64,000 bases of DNA from Gonapodya sp. JEL0774 (Eukaryota > Monoblepharomycota > Monoblepharidomycetes > Monoblepharidales > Gonapodyaceae). The stretch spans positions 434,001-498,000 of the forward strand of contig JADIIX010000001.1 in the NCBI GenBank assembly GCA_027604505.1, read 5' to 3'. Shown one piece after another: positions 16,333 to 28,027 of this stretch; position 1 is the first letter of the stretch, and each line of letters opens with the position of its first letter. The translations under genes and the position numbers were made by a program. The notes below the pieces were generated by a model. That model was not told the origin of the DNA, did no database searches, and worked only from the letters and a program-made list of their open reading frames with translations.

Positions 16333-19300
16333 ATGGGTTCAGTCTCGCCAGGGCCACTGTCATTTTTCATCTACGGCTTTATTGCATCTGCAGTTTCTTA
16401 CCGTCTGTTTACAATCTTATCGTCGGCAAAGGCGGTCGTATCAGCGCCTACGGGGGGAGATGATGTTCCTCAAGTGGACGGCAGCGACACTTCAGATCCA
16501 GTGAACGAGAGACCCGAGGATGGTGCGCAAATAGTCTCACGCAAAGCAATCAATTGAATCGAATGCATTCTTACGACGATTTCCTGATGTCACTTAAAGT
16601 TTTATCAATCGAATCACTTGCGGAGCTAGTTGACCACCACAACGTGATTGTGCAAGAATCTGTGACGCAGATCCTCCTCGATCGTGCAGCGTCTCCTGAA
16701 ACACTGCCTGAAGTTGTAGCTGCGTGTTGTGAGGCAGATGCTGACCTCCGTGAAACAGCGGTGAACTGTGTTGCCCTGCTTGCAAAAATTGGTAAGAACT
16801 CCTTCATGGCTCAACATGTACAGTGGTACCAGCATGTATTCGACCTGGAGATCTTAAATCGCGGTGACATATTCCCTCATGGATCAGCATACCACGCCGG
16901 ATGATGTTACACTTTGGTTTTCTTGAATCATAGATCCTTGCCTTTTGTAGATTCGACCAAAACGCCTCTTGTCCGGCTAGGAGCTCTCCGTGTTTTGTGT
17001 GATGTTGTACGCAACCCCTCTGAGCGAGATGTCGTTCGTCGAGATGCTGTAATCGCGCTGTTCAAGCTTGTTGGGGGTGAAGGTATGTACATATTGATGG
17101 TCCTCTGCCGGCATTGAGCAGCTGTTCATCAACTTTGACGCATCCTGTAGAGGAGCGACGAGGGAGCTTAGTTCACCTCAACCTCCTTCCGTCTCTCCAC
17201 ATCATCTTGTCCTCCGATCCCTCCCATTCTAATGATTTGAAGTACTGGACGCTGCTGCTTGTTCATCAACTCTGTGTTTCAGGTACGGGGGTGCCATTGG
17301 TTCCACCTGATTGTGGTCTCTTCACATCCGTCACTTTACTCACCCATGCTTTCCATCTAATCTGCTTTGTACAGACTCTCTCCATCACGCACTTCTCGCC
17401 GGTGGTTTTGTTCCTTTGCTGGCCCGGAATGCGCGTCTTGCGTTTGGAAACACCAATACCCAAAAACTCTGCCTGCACGCAGTTGTTCGATTAGTGGGCC
17501 AGGTAGAGGGCAGTGGTAAGCGGAATCTTCCACATCACTAGTACTAGTAGAAGCTATATATAGAACATTGCCCTTACCTTTGTTCCAAGGTGCCACGTCT
17601 TTGGCTGATTCGGAGCTACGGAAACTACTGGAAATTGACATCGCAGCATTCATATCTTCTTGCCTCCGTAGTGGTGAGAACTTGCTTAAGATGCAAATAT
17701 TGGAGCTTGAAAACATTGATTTGTGTTCAGATGACGCGGAACTGGCTTACTGGGCTCTACGTCTCCTTTATGAGTTTGTTTACCGGGACATTCTTCGATC
17801 TCGTTTTGCGTTGCAGCGTGGCGTTTTGCCTGGGCTCACGCGCATGCTATCTACGGGAGAGGCACCAGCAATCAGAGTTGCACTGCGAACTGCAAAATGG
17901 CTTAGCACGGGGAATGGTGAGCCGTTGGAAGAACATTCGCTACTTCGATTATAGCACAAGTTTCTTCAAACTCTATTCCAGAGGAATTCCAGCGGCAAGC
18001 ATTGGCTGCGGGAATTGTCCGCAAACTCACGGACTACCTTCGATCAGATGATGAAGAGACAATGACTTTAGCGTTAGCCTTGGTTCACACGCTTGCCGAA
18101 AATGGTACGTGATTTCTTGGCGCTTTTCGGAAGATATCCAGTGTCCGAGTATACTATCTTTCTTCATATGACCACGTCAAACTCCGATCTAGTGGATTCA
18201 CACAGTGAATTGTTCGATTCGGGGTGTGTGCGTCGCTTGGTAGAACTCGCACCATCTCTGCCCGTTGCACTGGCACTCTACGTCGCGGACGTGTTTGTTT
18301 TCCTCTGTGGCTCTTCAGCCAATGCACCAGGAGTGCTTGGGGATGGGGTTGTCGCAACAGTGCTCGGATTTTGCAAGGTACTGTTGGGTGTGACTTCCAC
18401 ACTCTCACCTGATTCCACGCTCTCTCTCCCGTCTATTTGCTTCATAGTCTTCAGAACCAGATCTTCAATATGGTGGTGTGGCAATGTTGCTCAACCTTTC
18501 AGCAGTATGTGACTCGAAGGAAGGTTTTGTGGGCATTCATGGTTACCAGACCTGTCTCCCCCACCAAAGATTGCAGACGACACACTTATCCTCGAGATCA
18601 TTAGCTCTGGTGGCGTGACTGAACTTCAACGGCTCATTTTATCGGACTATGCCAGGAGGAATGTGCGGCAGGTTGCTGGTAAAGCACTGGTAACAATGTC
18701 GTCGAGAGGTGCATGCTATTGGTTGCTTTGTCGGGATACATATTGGGAGACTCACACTCCAGCTACCAATAGATGCCGGTCCATTCAGAAGCGTCATTCT
18801 TAGCAGCGTATTCAAGCCATTGTGCACCAAAGTGGGTGTCCCCGTTGTGGTGAAACCTCTTGCTATTCTACCTTCACATCACCCCTCCAGATAATTCTCA
18901 CAGCTGCACAGTGTATCCGACTAATTTTCCCTCCAGAAAACCCCCCGAAAGTCACATCACAGCGAGAATTCAATTCGATCGGCGCGACCACCCCGCCATC
19001 TCCATCTGCAATTAGGGATTCCACTCTTCGACGCATTAGTGACACAGAAGCACGACCCGGCGACTTCTCCTCTCAACTCTCGAAACTGGCCCGCAAACCG
19101 ATAAAGGCGTTCCTTCGATCCCGTCAACGAGCACAAGAGATTGTTCCAGAATGCGACAATCTTCTTGGAATGCTCTCCACCTTATCCGTACTCGCTAATA
19201 CTGCAGTTTTCGACAGTATACTTTTGGAGACAGACCCTCCCACTTCAATAGGAGTTGAATCTGTTCTCGGTGACACTCTTGCGGATATCGGAAGCTCGAT

Positions 19301-21986
19301 GTTGGACTTGGTAGTCCTTCCTCTTGTCGATAAGGACACCGCTCATGCAGCAGGAATTAGCGTAGTCGGTTTTGAGGACGACGACGAAATACTTGACGAG
19401 CAAGACATGACTTCGGCTGACCTTGGCCAAGAAGCACTGTTTGCGCAAAAGTGTGTTATCTTCGCATATCATTTTCTGTGTCGTCTCCATTAGCTTCTGC
19501 CGAGTTTCCAGCGTCAAGCCACCTAACACTGCTGCAAACCCCTCCACACGAGAGGTCACTCAAAAAAAACTCGCCCTTTCGACTCACGCCCTTGATGTTA
19601 TATCGCAACTCCTGAAGTATGGTGAGTTTCAAGTTGTAGATCGCAGTCTGCCGCAGGTTGGTTGAGTTTATGGAATTCTTCTCTGTCAGATACCTTTCGA
19701 AATTACGTGGTCAAAGAACGACTTTTTTCTCTGATTGCACCTTTTCTTGAACATCAAAATGATGAACTCTCTCGCGCAGCATTTGTTGCGTTGGCTTCAT
19801 GCATCGAAAAAGGTAGGTTGATTCCACATGTCGAGTGGGGAGACTAACTGAATCGTTTATGTTTTATTCACAGCTGAAAGCGCGAAGTGGGAAGCATTGC
19901 AGGTTGTATGAGGGTCATGCTGGATGAATGCCTCCTGTGTCACCTTACTTTCTCATCTTCTGCAGCACCCCCGAATCGTACCGGCCGCATGGTCGGCACA
20001 TCTGAGCCGGCTCCCGCTGAACTTCTTTGCGAATTTATTTCTCGAGAATGCTTTTGATTTCTCTCTAACAGACGGCGTGGATTATGTTCAGTTGAATTGC
20101 TGGGACAAGACCTATGCCTTACTTGTCTCTCGTGATCATTTGGAGGTCAGTTTCATATCTGATCTTCCGGTTGATGTGGGTCTGACAGTTCACGCAGGTC
20201 CGCAATGAATCTTGGACTTTTGAATCCATCAGAGCAACACATGGCGTGTCAGGATCGGGCCGGTTCGCTTTTGAAGTGGAGCTTCGCACGGACGGAATCA
20301 TACAAATCGGGTGGGCAACCAAAGATTGTCGTTACGATCCAGAAGCCGGGAATGGGGTTGGCGGTAAGAGAATGGACCTACATATTCTCACTCCAAGAGT
20401 CCCCATGAAAAAGGTACATTTTTCTTAGACAACCAAGAGTCGTACTCCTATGACGGTTACCGCAAGCAAAAGTGGCACGGCAATTCGACCCGAAATGTAG
20501 GCGAATCGCGTCAGGCTTAAATGCAGTCTACAGTGACGACATTTGGTATTGTGCAGAATGCTTATGGAGAAGCCTGGTCTGTTGGAGATTTCATAACGTG
20601 CCAATTGAATCTAAATGATGGGACAATCTCGTATCTGCAGAATGGTCGATTTTTGGGTTCGTTATTGGAACCTGAACCTCTCGTTGTCGCACTTTCACGA
20701 ATCGCTTTTAGGTGTTGCATTCGAGAACGTCGACAGTAGTAAACTTTGGTGGCCTGCCGTATCCATGGCAGGAAACCAGCAATGTCGGGTAAATTTTGGT
20801 GATAAACTTACCCCTTTCCGGTACGAACACTGAATGGGGGTTGATGAGGTGAACCTCAGTGTGAAATTCTCTGTATCTGTCGCAGATACACCTCCAAATT
20901 GTACCGCTCGATCCCCACGTATTTTGATCCTCCAACCGAAGGACAAATGACGTTTGTCGCTGGTAACGACTCTCCGATCTCGATTTCAGCACTAGAAGTT
21001 CCAATCACCAACGGAGACGCAGACGAACATGACACGTCAGATATCGTGGAACCATTTTGCCCCATCAAATGGGATTTGAGAGACATTGTCATGGCTTATG
21101 AAGTGCAGGTTGCACTGGGGATCCGTACGGAATCCAGGTATGCTTGTTGTCATTAATGCAGGCACACTGAAGTTCTGAGCGATAGAACTCTATAGGTGCT
21201 GTGTGATAGGTCTTGTTGATCGGATCACGCGTCACGCCATGCTGCTTGTTCAGTACCGAAATATAATTTGGGGGATTGTCTGTGAAGCTCCAGTTGATGA
21301 GGGTACAGAGTCTGCTCTTCGAAAAAAGTTGGATTCGTTGGTTTGCAGTAGGTCTTCATTGCCCGAACAGAACGAAAACCACACATAGCGTCTTGTCATT
21401 TGTCTCAGCAGCTACCCTAAGCGAATCTGGCGTACTCTCAGATGAACTCGATATTGATAGCAAAGAGCCTACATTAGAATCAGCACCACTGAACAGCACA
21501 TCGGACAAGCCTTTCAGGAACTTGGAGACATCATTGATACTTTCTGTAGGTGCTCACTCGCACACTTCCGACCCTTGGCAACATCCTACAGCGTCATTTC
21601 TTGGATTCAAGACAACCGAAGGTATCGCCCATAAATCTCAAACGCCCGAGAATGCGACCCCTGACGTACGCTTTCACTGCTTTGCTCACATTTCGGGCCA
21701 CCTTCACGATGCTGACAGGATTGGAGTGGTGCTTGTCTCCACCAACAGTCAACTGGACAGTGAAACTGGGGAGCTCATATTCTTGGTCAATGGAAAGCCC
21801 TTGCTGGGACTGCTTCCTTTCACCAGTAGTGAATATGGGATGGGAATTCATGCGCGCAGACTAATTCCATATACAGTTGGCTTCGAAAAGTTGGTGTGGA
21901 ACTTTGGTAGGAGTCCAATTACTGGAGTGGAAACAACCGGAGTCGCTGAAAGAACTCTACACCATCTACGTGCGGCTTATCCATAG
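16333..21986 (+). CDS. Large ARM/HEAT-like repeat protein with SPRY domain(s), possibly membrane anchored
   Basis: Not a family I can name. The start at 16333 gives a hydrophobic N-terminal segment (FFIYGFIASAVSYRLF) that could be a signal anchor. After an intron (16523-16599) come Leu/Ala-rich helices typical of armadillo or HEAT repeats (LSIESLAELVDHHN, LPEVVAACCEADADLRETA), continuing over many exons to about 19900. A SPRY domain is assembled from exons at about 20200-20830: SWTFESIRATHGVSGSGRF, IQIGWATKDCRYDPEAGNG, SYSYDGYRKQKWHG and WSVGDFITCQLNLNDGTISY. A second SPRY-like fold is likely at 21540-21960 (DRIGVVLVS, GELIFLVNGKPLLGLLPF, LVWNFGRSP). SPRY domains usually bind partner proteins, so a role as an adaptor is possible. 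Around 25 exons; individual joins are uncertain. Confidence 0.6.
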
Positions 21987-22080
21987 ATAATTATGAGAAG
22001 CATTGTGATTCGAAGAGCCATTTTTGAATTAGGGTTGAGCCTTTCCAACCTCAGCCCGCTTGTGCCGAATACCGCATTCA

Positions 22081-25000
22081 ATGTCCAATTCCAATGTGGC
22101 CCAAGGAAGCAACGCGACCGTATCAGTTCCTGTGTCGTCAAAGGTATCGGGATATTTCAGTGCGCTGAAAGTTGCAGCGAGTGGCCCGACGGTCAAACAG
22201 TTGCAGGACGAAATTTCTCATCTCAAACAGGAGGTGAGCTTCACAACACGTGGCCAATCTTTCCAATATCCGTGTAACACTTTTGGTATATGTGATTGTA
22301 TAGCTGGATATTGCGCTTGAGTTTAAGGGGCAGAATGCAGCGTTACGGGACAATATTCACGTTCTTGCAGCTTCCGCAGACAAGGAGAAAGCAGAGTTGA
22401 TGGAGAAACTTCGGGCTGCAGAAGAGGAAATTGATAGTTTAAGGAATCGCGGATCATCGATCTCACAAGCGGCTGTACAAAAAGAGGAATGCGTGGATTT
22501 GCCCCTCCCATTACAGCACGATATGCAGCAAACGACACAACCGGATCCATCAAATCGGGGAAAACTGGAAGACGACGAGGCGGCAGCAAGGATGATGGAG
22601 CTGGAGGCTCAACATGAATCCTTGCGGCGAGAAGCTGATGGATACCGCAGTATTATTGAAGACCTTCGGAGGACTGCAGAGCAACGAGAGAGAACTTTGG
22701 AAGCTCGTCTGACAGCAGAAACTAGTTTGACTGTGCAGCTGAAATCTCGCGTAGCAGAACTCGAAAGTGCTGTAGCGATACGAAATGGCGGAACTGACAG
22801 GGTGTCGGGAGACGTGGATTCGCTTCCAAAAGATGTACCTCTTTGCGAGGACACTGTTGCCGATGAAAGTTCCCCCGAAAACTTACTCAGACAAGAATAT
22901 TCTTCCTCCAAAACTGATGAATGTAGTGCGCTTCGCCAGAGAATTGCTGAATTGGAGATCGAAAGAGACTCAATCTCCCGGGGACGCAACGGACTTGCAG
23001 TGGATCCAACCGAGAGAAGCGCTCAGACGTCCGGCGGGACTTCCAAGGAGACCTCTTTGACGATGGACAGGAACATTAATCAGTCAACTTCTATAACGGA
23101 CAACGATAACGGTCCACGGCCAAATAGACCTGTGACTGTGCTGCCTCGTCAAGAAGAAGAGCGAAGTTTGTCTGCCAAGGACGCAATCGCACTACCGGAC
23201 GGCGTTGAACACACGGAGTCAGGGCCCTCACCAGCTGATGGACTTCAAAAGGAGCTCTTTCCGATTAAATTGAGCCTCGAAAGTACAAATGTAGAACTGA
23301 GTGTGTCGCATGGCCAGATGGAAGTGCAAACAAAAGAACTAATGGACGCGAGGGCAGAGCTAAGTCGCGTCTCTGGTCTCAAAGAACGATTATCCAAATT
23401 GGAAGCCTTGTTCGGAGAAGCCCAAGAAGCTTTAGCTTCGCGGGAAGCGGCGCTGCATTTATCTCAATCTGAAGTAGGGCGCCTCACCAAAGCGCTTGCT
23501 GCAGCCCACGATTTGGCTTCAGGAGCTAACACCTCAGAAGAGGAAGCTGGAAGGGCACCAGGAGCGAACACCTCAGAAGAGGAAGCTGGAAGGGCACTTT
23601 TATTGAAAAATGATGAGGATGAGCATGTAAAACTGGTCAGCGAGTCCAAGGCGGCACAAGAGGAGATCACACGGTTTCGAGAGAAATTCAATTCGGAGCA
23701 AGCATTTGGATGCGCCAATATTGAATTATCTACAAGAGTTGAGGAAGTTGAAGCGAAGCTGAAAGTTGCAGAACAGGCATTGAGGCAGGCTGATGAGGCC
23801 CACTCCCATGAAACTCGAGATTTAATCTCTAAACATGAATTAATGCGTGCTGAAAAGGATGCTGAAATCGAGAAGAAGAATTCAGCAGTGTCTCAGGTGA
23901 ACTTTGACACTATTATTAGGACAAACGGGAGCAAGTTACTGACAATTCCTTGACTGTAGCTTGAAACTGCTTTGGCGGCTGCGAAAGCAGATGCGAGAAA
24001 GATCCAATTACGTTTCGAGCAAACGAAAGAACAATCCGAGATCTTGGTGAACTCTCTACAGATGCAGATCAAGATACTGCAGGATTCTGCCACGGAATTA
24101 AACCAAAAGAGGTTAGTGGAACTTGAGGAGCTCGAAAGAAAATTTAAAGGTGAAAACCTTGATCTCGAGAAAAAGTTGAAAGCAGAGTCCGCAGAGAACG
24201 AGAAAAAGATCAGAATCGAGATGGAGAGCTTTTCGAAAAAAGCCATTCTGGAGTTGGAAGAGAGGGCAAAAAGAGAGCGCACCAAAGTTCAAGCAGACAT
24301 CGACAAGTACAAGAGGGATCTAGGGGCGTTGGAAATAGCAAAATCGGAATCTGCAAAGAAAGTTGCTATGGACCTTCAAAGCAAAAATGAAGAACTCTCC
24401 AAACTCCAACTCACTATCAAACAGCTTCAATCTGATGTGGTAGCAGCCAAAAGTGATGCGGAGAAACGTAAGGAGGAATGCAATGAGAAAATTAAGGAGG
24501 CGATGGCAAGTGGCAAAGAGCGACAGGTTGAGGCTGATGCTGCACGGGCGCAGCTGCAAGTATTGATTGAGGAGCTTGCGGGCCTTAGAGAGGAGCTCTC
24601 GGCATCGAATTCCAAACAGAGCCTTCTAGCAGCTGAACTCGATGTCTCTCGTCAGACCTCCGAGAGGGTTTCCAAGCAAGTTCTGGAACGTGAGGACACG
24701 ATCAAAAAACTTAAATCGAAGGTGGATGAGATTTCACGGGATGAACGGATCGCTCGAGAGAAGGCTGGTCGAATGGAAAAAGAAAAAGATGACTTTCTCG
24801 CAAAAGTTCATGAGCTAGAAGATAGAATACTTCTCCTTGAGACCCACAACACCGAAGTTTTGAAGGAGCGTGACGCACTGCAGGCACGTTGGAAAGAAAC
24901 GGAAGATGCCAGTGCTAGGTTCCGTGAAGAAAGCATTCAGATGAAGGCAAAACTCCATGAAGCTGAGAAAGAAATGAAACTGCTGGAAAAGAAAGGTGCA

Positions 25001-25679
25001 CAGATCGTGAAGGACTTGCAAAAGCAATTAATGAAGGAACGCCGAAACACTGGTGTAGCTTTTCACGAAGATAGTTTAGAATCACTGAGTAAGTCCCCTT
25101 GACATGTTTATCGGATTGCAAAACGGATGACTCCTGTTCGATCATCTAGCGGGCTCCCAAGAGCCCAAACCTCGCACATCCCTCGAAGTTCCACCCCTTC
25201 CCCGGCTGAGTGGTAGTCATTCATCACCACAGGCATTGCGTAGCTCCGATGATGGATCGGAGAACGATATCGCGCAACTGCGCGACAGATTGCGCCGAAA
25301 CGAAGAGGAGCTCGACAGAAAATCGAGAGTTCTGGCGCAATATGTCATGCGGGAACACGAAAGAGAGTTGACTACAGATTTATCCAAAGTCCAAAAAAGC
25401 GGACACGTGAGTTGTTGCATCCCAGACTCAGCGTGTGGGACTCTTCCAACACCTGAATTGTTTTAGTCTTTCAATTTGAACATTCTGAGCTCTGCATCAG
25501 CAATGCAGAAACAAGACCCTGCAATCTTGGCCCAAATAAACCTGAAGATGCAAAAAGTTTTGGAAGACTTGACTGTCAAACTTTCCCTGAAAGACGAAGA
25601 AATTCGAACTTTAGTAAACGCGAGGGGACATTCGGGACCTCCAACATCATTAACCATCAAAGGCGAATCAATATTATAG
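22081..25679 (+). CDS. Long coiled-coil protein, function unknown
   Basis: No family recognised. The ATG at 22081 opens a short Ser/Val-rich leader and then an almost continuous coiled coil, with heptad-like Glu/Lys/Leu runs such as QLQDEISHLKQE, MEKLRAAEEEIDSL and ELEERAKRERTKVQADI. Large exons lie at about 22310-23900 and 23960-25100, followed by two smaller ones. The last exon has LEDLTVKLSLKDEEIRTLV and ends GESIL. A 13-residue segment is duplicated in tandem at 23521-23598. Such proteins are often centrosomal, basal-body, Golgi or axonemal structural components; nothing here decides between these. It starts 94 bp after the ARM/SPRY gene stop, on the same strand. Confidence 0.7.
23521..23598 (+). 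repeat. Two tandem copies of a 39-bp unit within the coiled-coil gene
   Basis: Copies 23521-23559 and 23560-23598 differ at about two positions. Each encodes 13 residues with core GANTSEEEAGRA. The unit is a multiple of three, so the frame is kept. It looks like a recent duplication that interrupts the coiled-coil heptads. Confidence 0.9.
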
Positions 25680-25782
25680 GTCACAGAAGCTTATATGGAT
25701 CTTTAATTATTGAATTGCATTGGATAGGAAACTTTTTCGTGCAGTGGTGCGGACAAATAATCTAGTTTATTCATACAATCGA

Positions 25783-27875
25783 ATGATGAGAAGTTCTACC
25801 CAGCGAACTACCACATTCTTAGCGGCGATCGTCCTTGTTGTATTAATTGGACTCGTTCATGCGCTCTACGATGAAAACGACGACGTCAAGGTCGTTGGAG
25901 CGCGCAACTTTCAGGAAGAGGTTTTCGGAGATGAATCTGTGGTTCTCGCCGAGTTTTTCGCCCCTTGGTGCGGCCACTGTCAACGACTAGTGCCAGATTA
26001 CAAGAAGGCAGGTGCGGGGGCGTCTCCAGATCTTGTTATGCGCTCAGTTGGTCCTGATCCAACTCTTTATGCGCTGGCAATATAATATGGGAATCCCCAT
26101 GGCCAGCCAAGAGTCTGAAAGGTCTCGTAAAAGTTGTGGCAATCGACTGCAATGAAGAAGCTCATAAGGCAATCTGTGGAGCTCAGCAAATCAAAGGTGC
26201 GTTTGTTGTGAACGATGAGTTTCGTCACCAACCACTCACTCAATGTCTGTCAGGATTTCCAACAATCAAAGTGTTTGTGCCTCGTGTATCCAAGAAGGAT
26301 CCATCCTCTTTTACGAAGTCTGCCACTGGTATTTTGTCACGAACTTGATCGAACATTGAATTCCGCAGTGTTTACTCTCTCGATTGCAGACTACGAAGGA
26401 CAACGTTCGGCCAAGGTACGTCCGACCATCCTTGGAAAAGTCGATACTTCACATACCAGAAACATTACCTCTGAACATTCAGGCAATGGTGGACTTTGCA
26501 ATAAGCAACATTCCTAATTACGTGATTCCTATTTCCGGTTCGAAAAAAACCGCAAAGACGCTTCCGGACTTTTTGTCCTTGAACGGCACAGAGCTCGGTC
26601 ATGTTGTACTCCTCTCGAACAAGAAGGACACCCCGCCGCTTTACAAAGCTCTGGCGAACGAATTTCGCAACCGCCTTGTATTCGGAGAGCTCAAGGACAG
26701 TGACGCGGACGACTTGGTTGCTAAGTTGTCATTGAACAAAATTCCTGGAGTGGTTGTCTGGCCAGTTGGGCAGGATGAGCCATTGCTTTACTCCGGTGGG
26801 ATTGGGGTTATTGCCAGGCGGTGGTTGTGTGTTCACCAAGACCGCTACAATGTATTCAGGTTCTCTAAAGCACGATCCCCTTGCGGAATTTCTGGGGAAG
26901 TACGCAAAGGAGCGGCCTAAACGAAAGACAACTGGCTCTGGCCGGTCACCGAAAGGAAAAGCATCATCAAACCCAGAACCAGCAACTGCAACGCAAGAGC
27001 CACAGACGTGTACGTTGACCACCTGAGCGTATGGAGTTTTGAAGATTTTAAATGTTCATGGAGATCCTTACAGTTGACCCTGAAGTCCACGAAGTCCGCA
27101 CACAGGAAGAGCTCGACGCCACCTTCAGTAAAACGGGATTCTCGGTGATTGCCTTTATAGCTCTGGAGTCGGAATACCCTGAGTCCGTCGTCGCACACCG
27201 GGAAACGATTGACGTTTTGAAGAAGCAAAAATCCGTACTAAGCTCGAAGAACTCACTCTTCAGCTCCTTTGTCTGGTATGTACCTCTTGAATTTTTTCTT
27301 CCTCTTTTGTCTAGTGTCTAGTCGGAAGGATTTGTGACTGAGCAATTGCGTTCGTGCAGGATCAACGCGATCGAACATGGTCAGAAATTAATGCAGGACT
27401 TCGGTGTTTCGGACATGTTACCGAGCTTGATGGTGATGAATGCGAAGAAGAAGGTCTACAGACTGATGACCAATGCATTTGATGAAGCCGGGCTTACGGC
27501 GTTTTTCAAGGATGTGAGCCAGCAGAAAGGACGCTTCTACACTTTTGGGTTCACTCCCGTGAGTAGTCAAGAGTCCAGGTCTTGCCCTTGCTTCGTGGCC
27601 ATTCTGCTCAATCTCAATTATTTCAGCTTCTCGACAAGCCTGCGACGGTCCCTGCGTCAGTCGAGGATCGTGGCTCTGCACGATCTCCAGAATCGACAAC
27701 AGTTGTGGAAACGTTTACGGAGAACCATCCCGAGTCCGAAGCGCAAGCGCCACCAGCAACACAAGCGACTCCCGAACCCCCGACCCCATCAGTGTCCGAT
27801 ACAGGAGCGGATGAGGAAGATGAGAATATCCAATCATCGTCGAAACCTGCACCTCCTCCGAAAGAGGAACTTTAA
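25783..27875 (+). CDS. ER protein disulfide isomerase-like protein (MPD1/PDIA6-like), KEEL C-terminus
   Basis: Secretory thioredoxin-fold oxidoreductase. The start at 25783 (or the adjacent ATG at 25786) gives a signal peptide with core FLAAIVLVVLIGLVHA. One thioredoxin domain follows, with VVLAEFFAPWCGHCQRLVP, the CGHC redox site, and after introns VKVVAIDCNEEAHKAIC and GFPTIKVF. Further exons encode a b-domain-like region (KTLPDFLSLNGTELGHVVLL) and a second thioredoxin-like region without cysteines. An acidic, Pro/Glu-rich tail ends in KEEL, a known variant of the KDEL ER-retrieval signal. Only one redox-active domain is visible, as in yeast Mpd1, but the protein is longer. The gene converges on the NADH pyrophosphatase gene. 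Confidence 0.8.
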
Positions 27876-28027
27876 ATCCCGCTGTATATCGGCCTTTTTG
27901 AACCCCGAACATTTTGCATTCATGAACTCATGTATTGTTCGTGCTCTAAGAGGCAAATATGCCCGATCAAACGTGCCGGAAGGCGGCTGGCTAGTTTCCT
28001 GACTGTATATCCTGAGGTTCTAATCAG

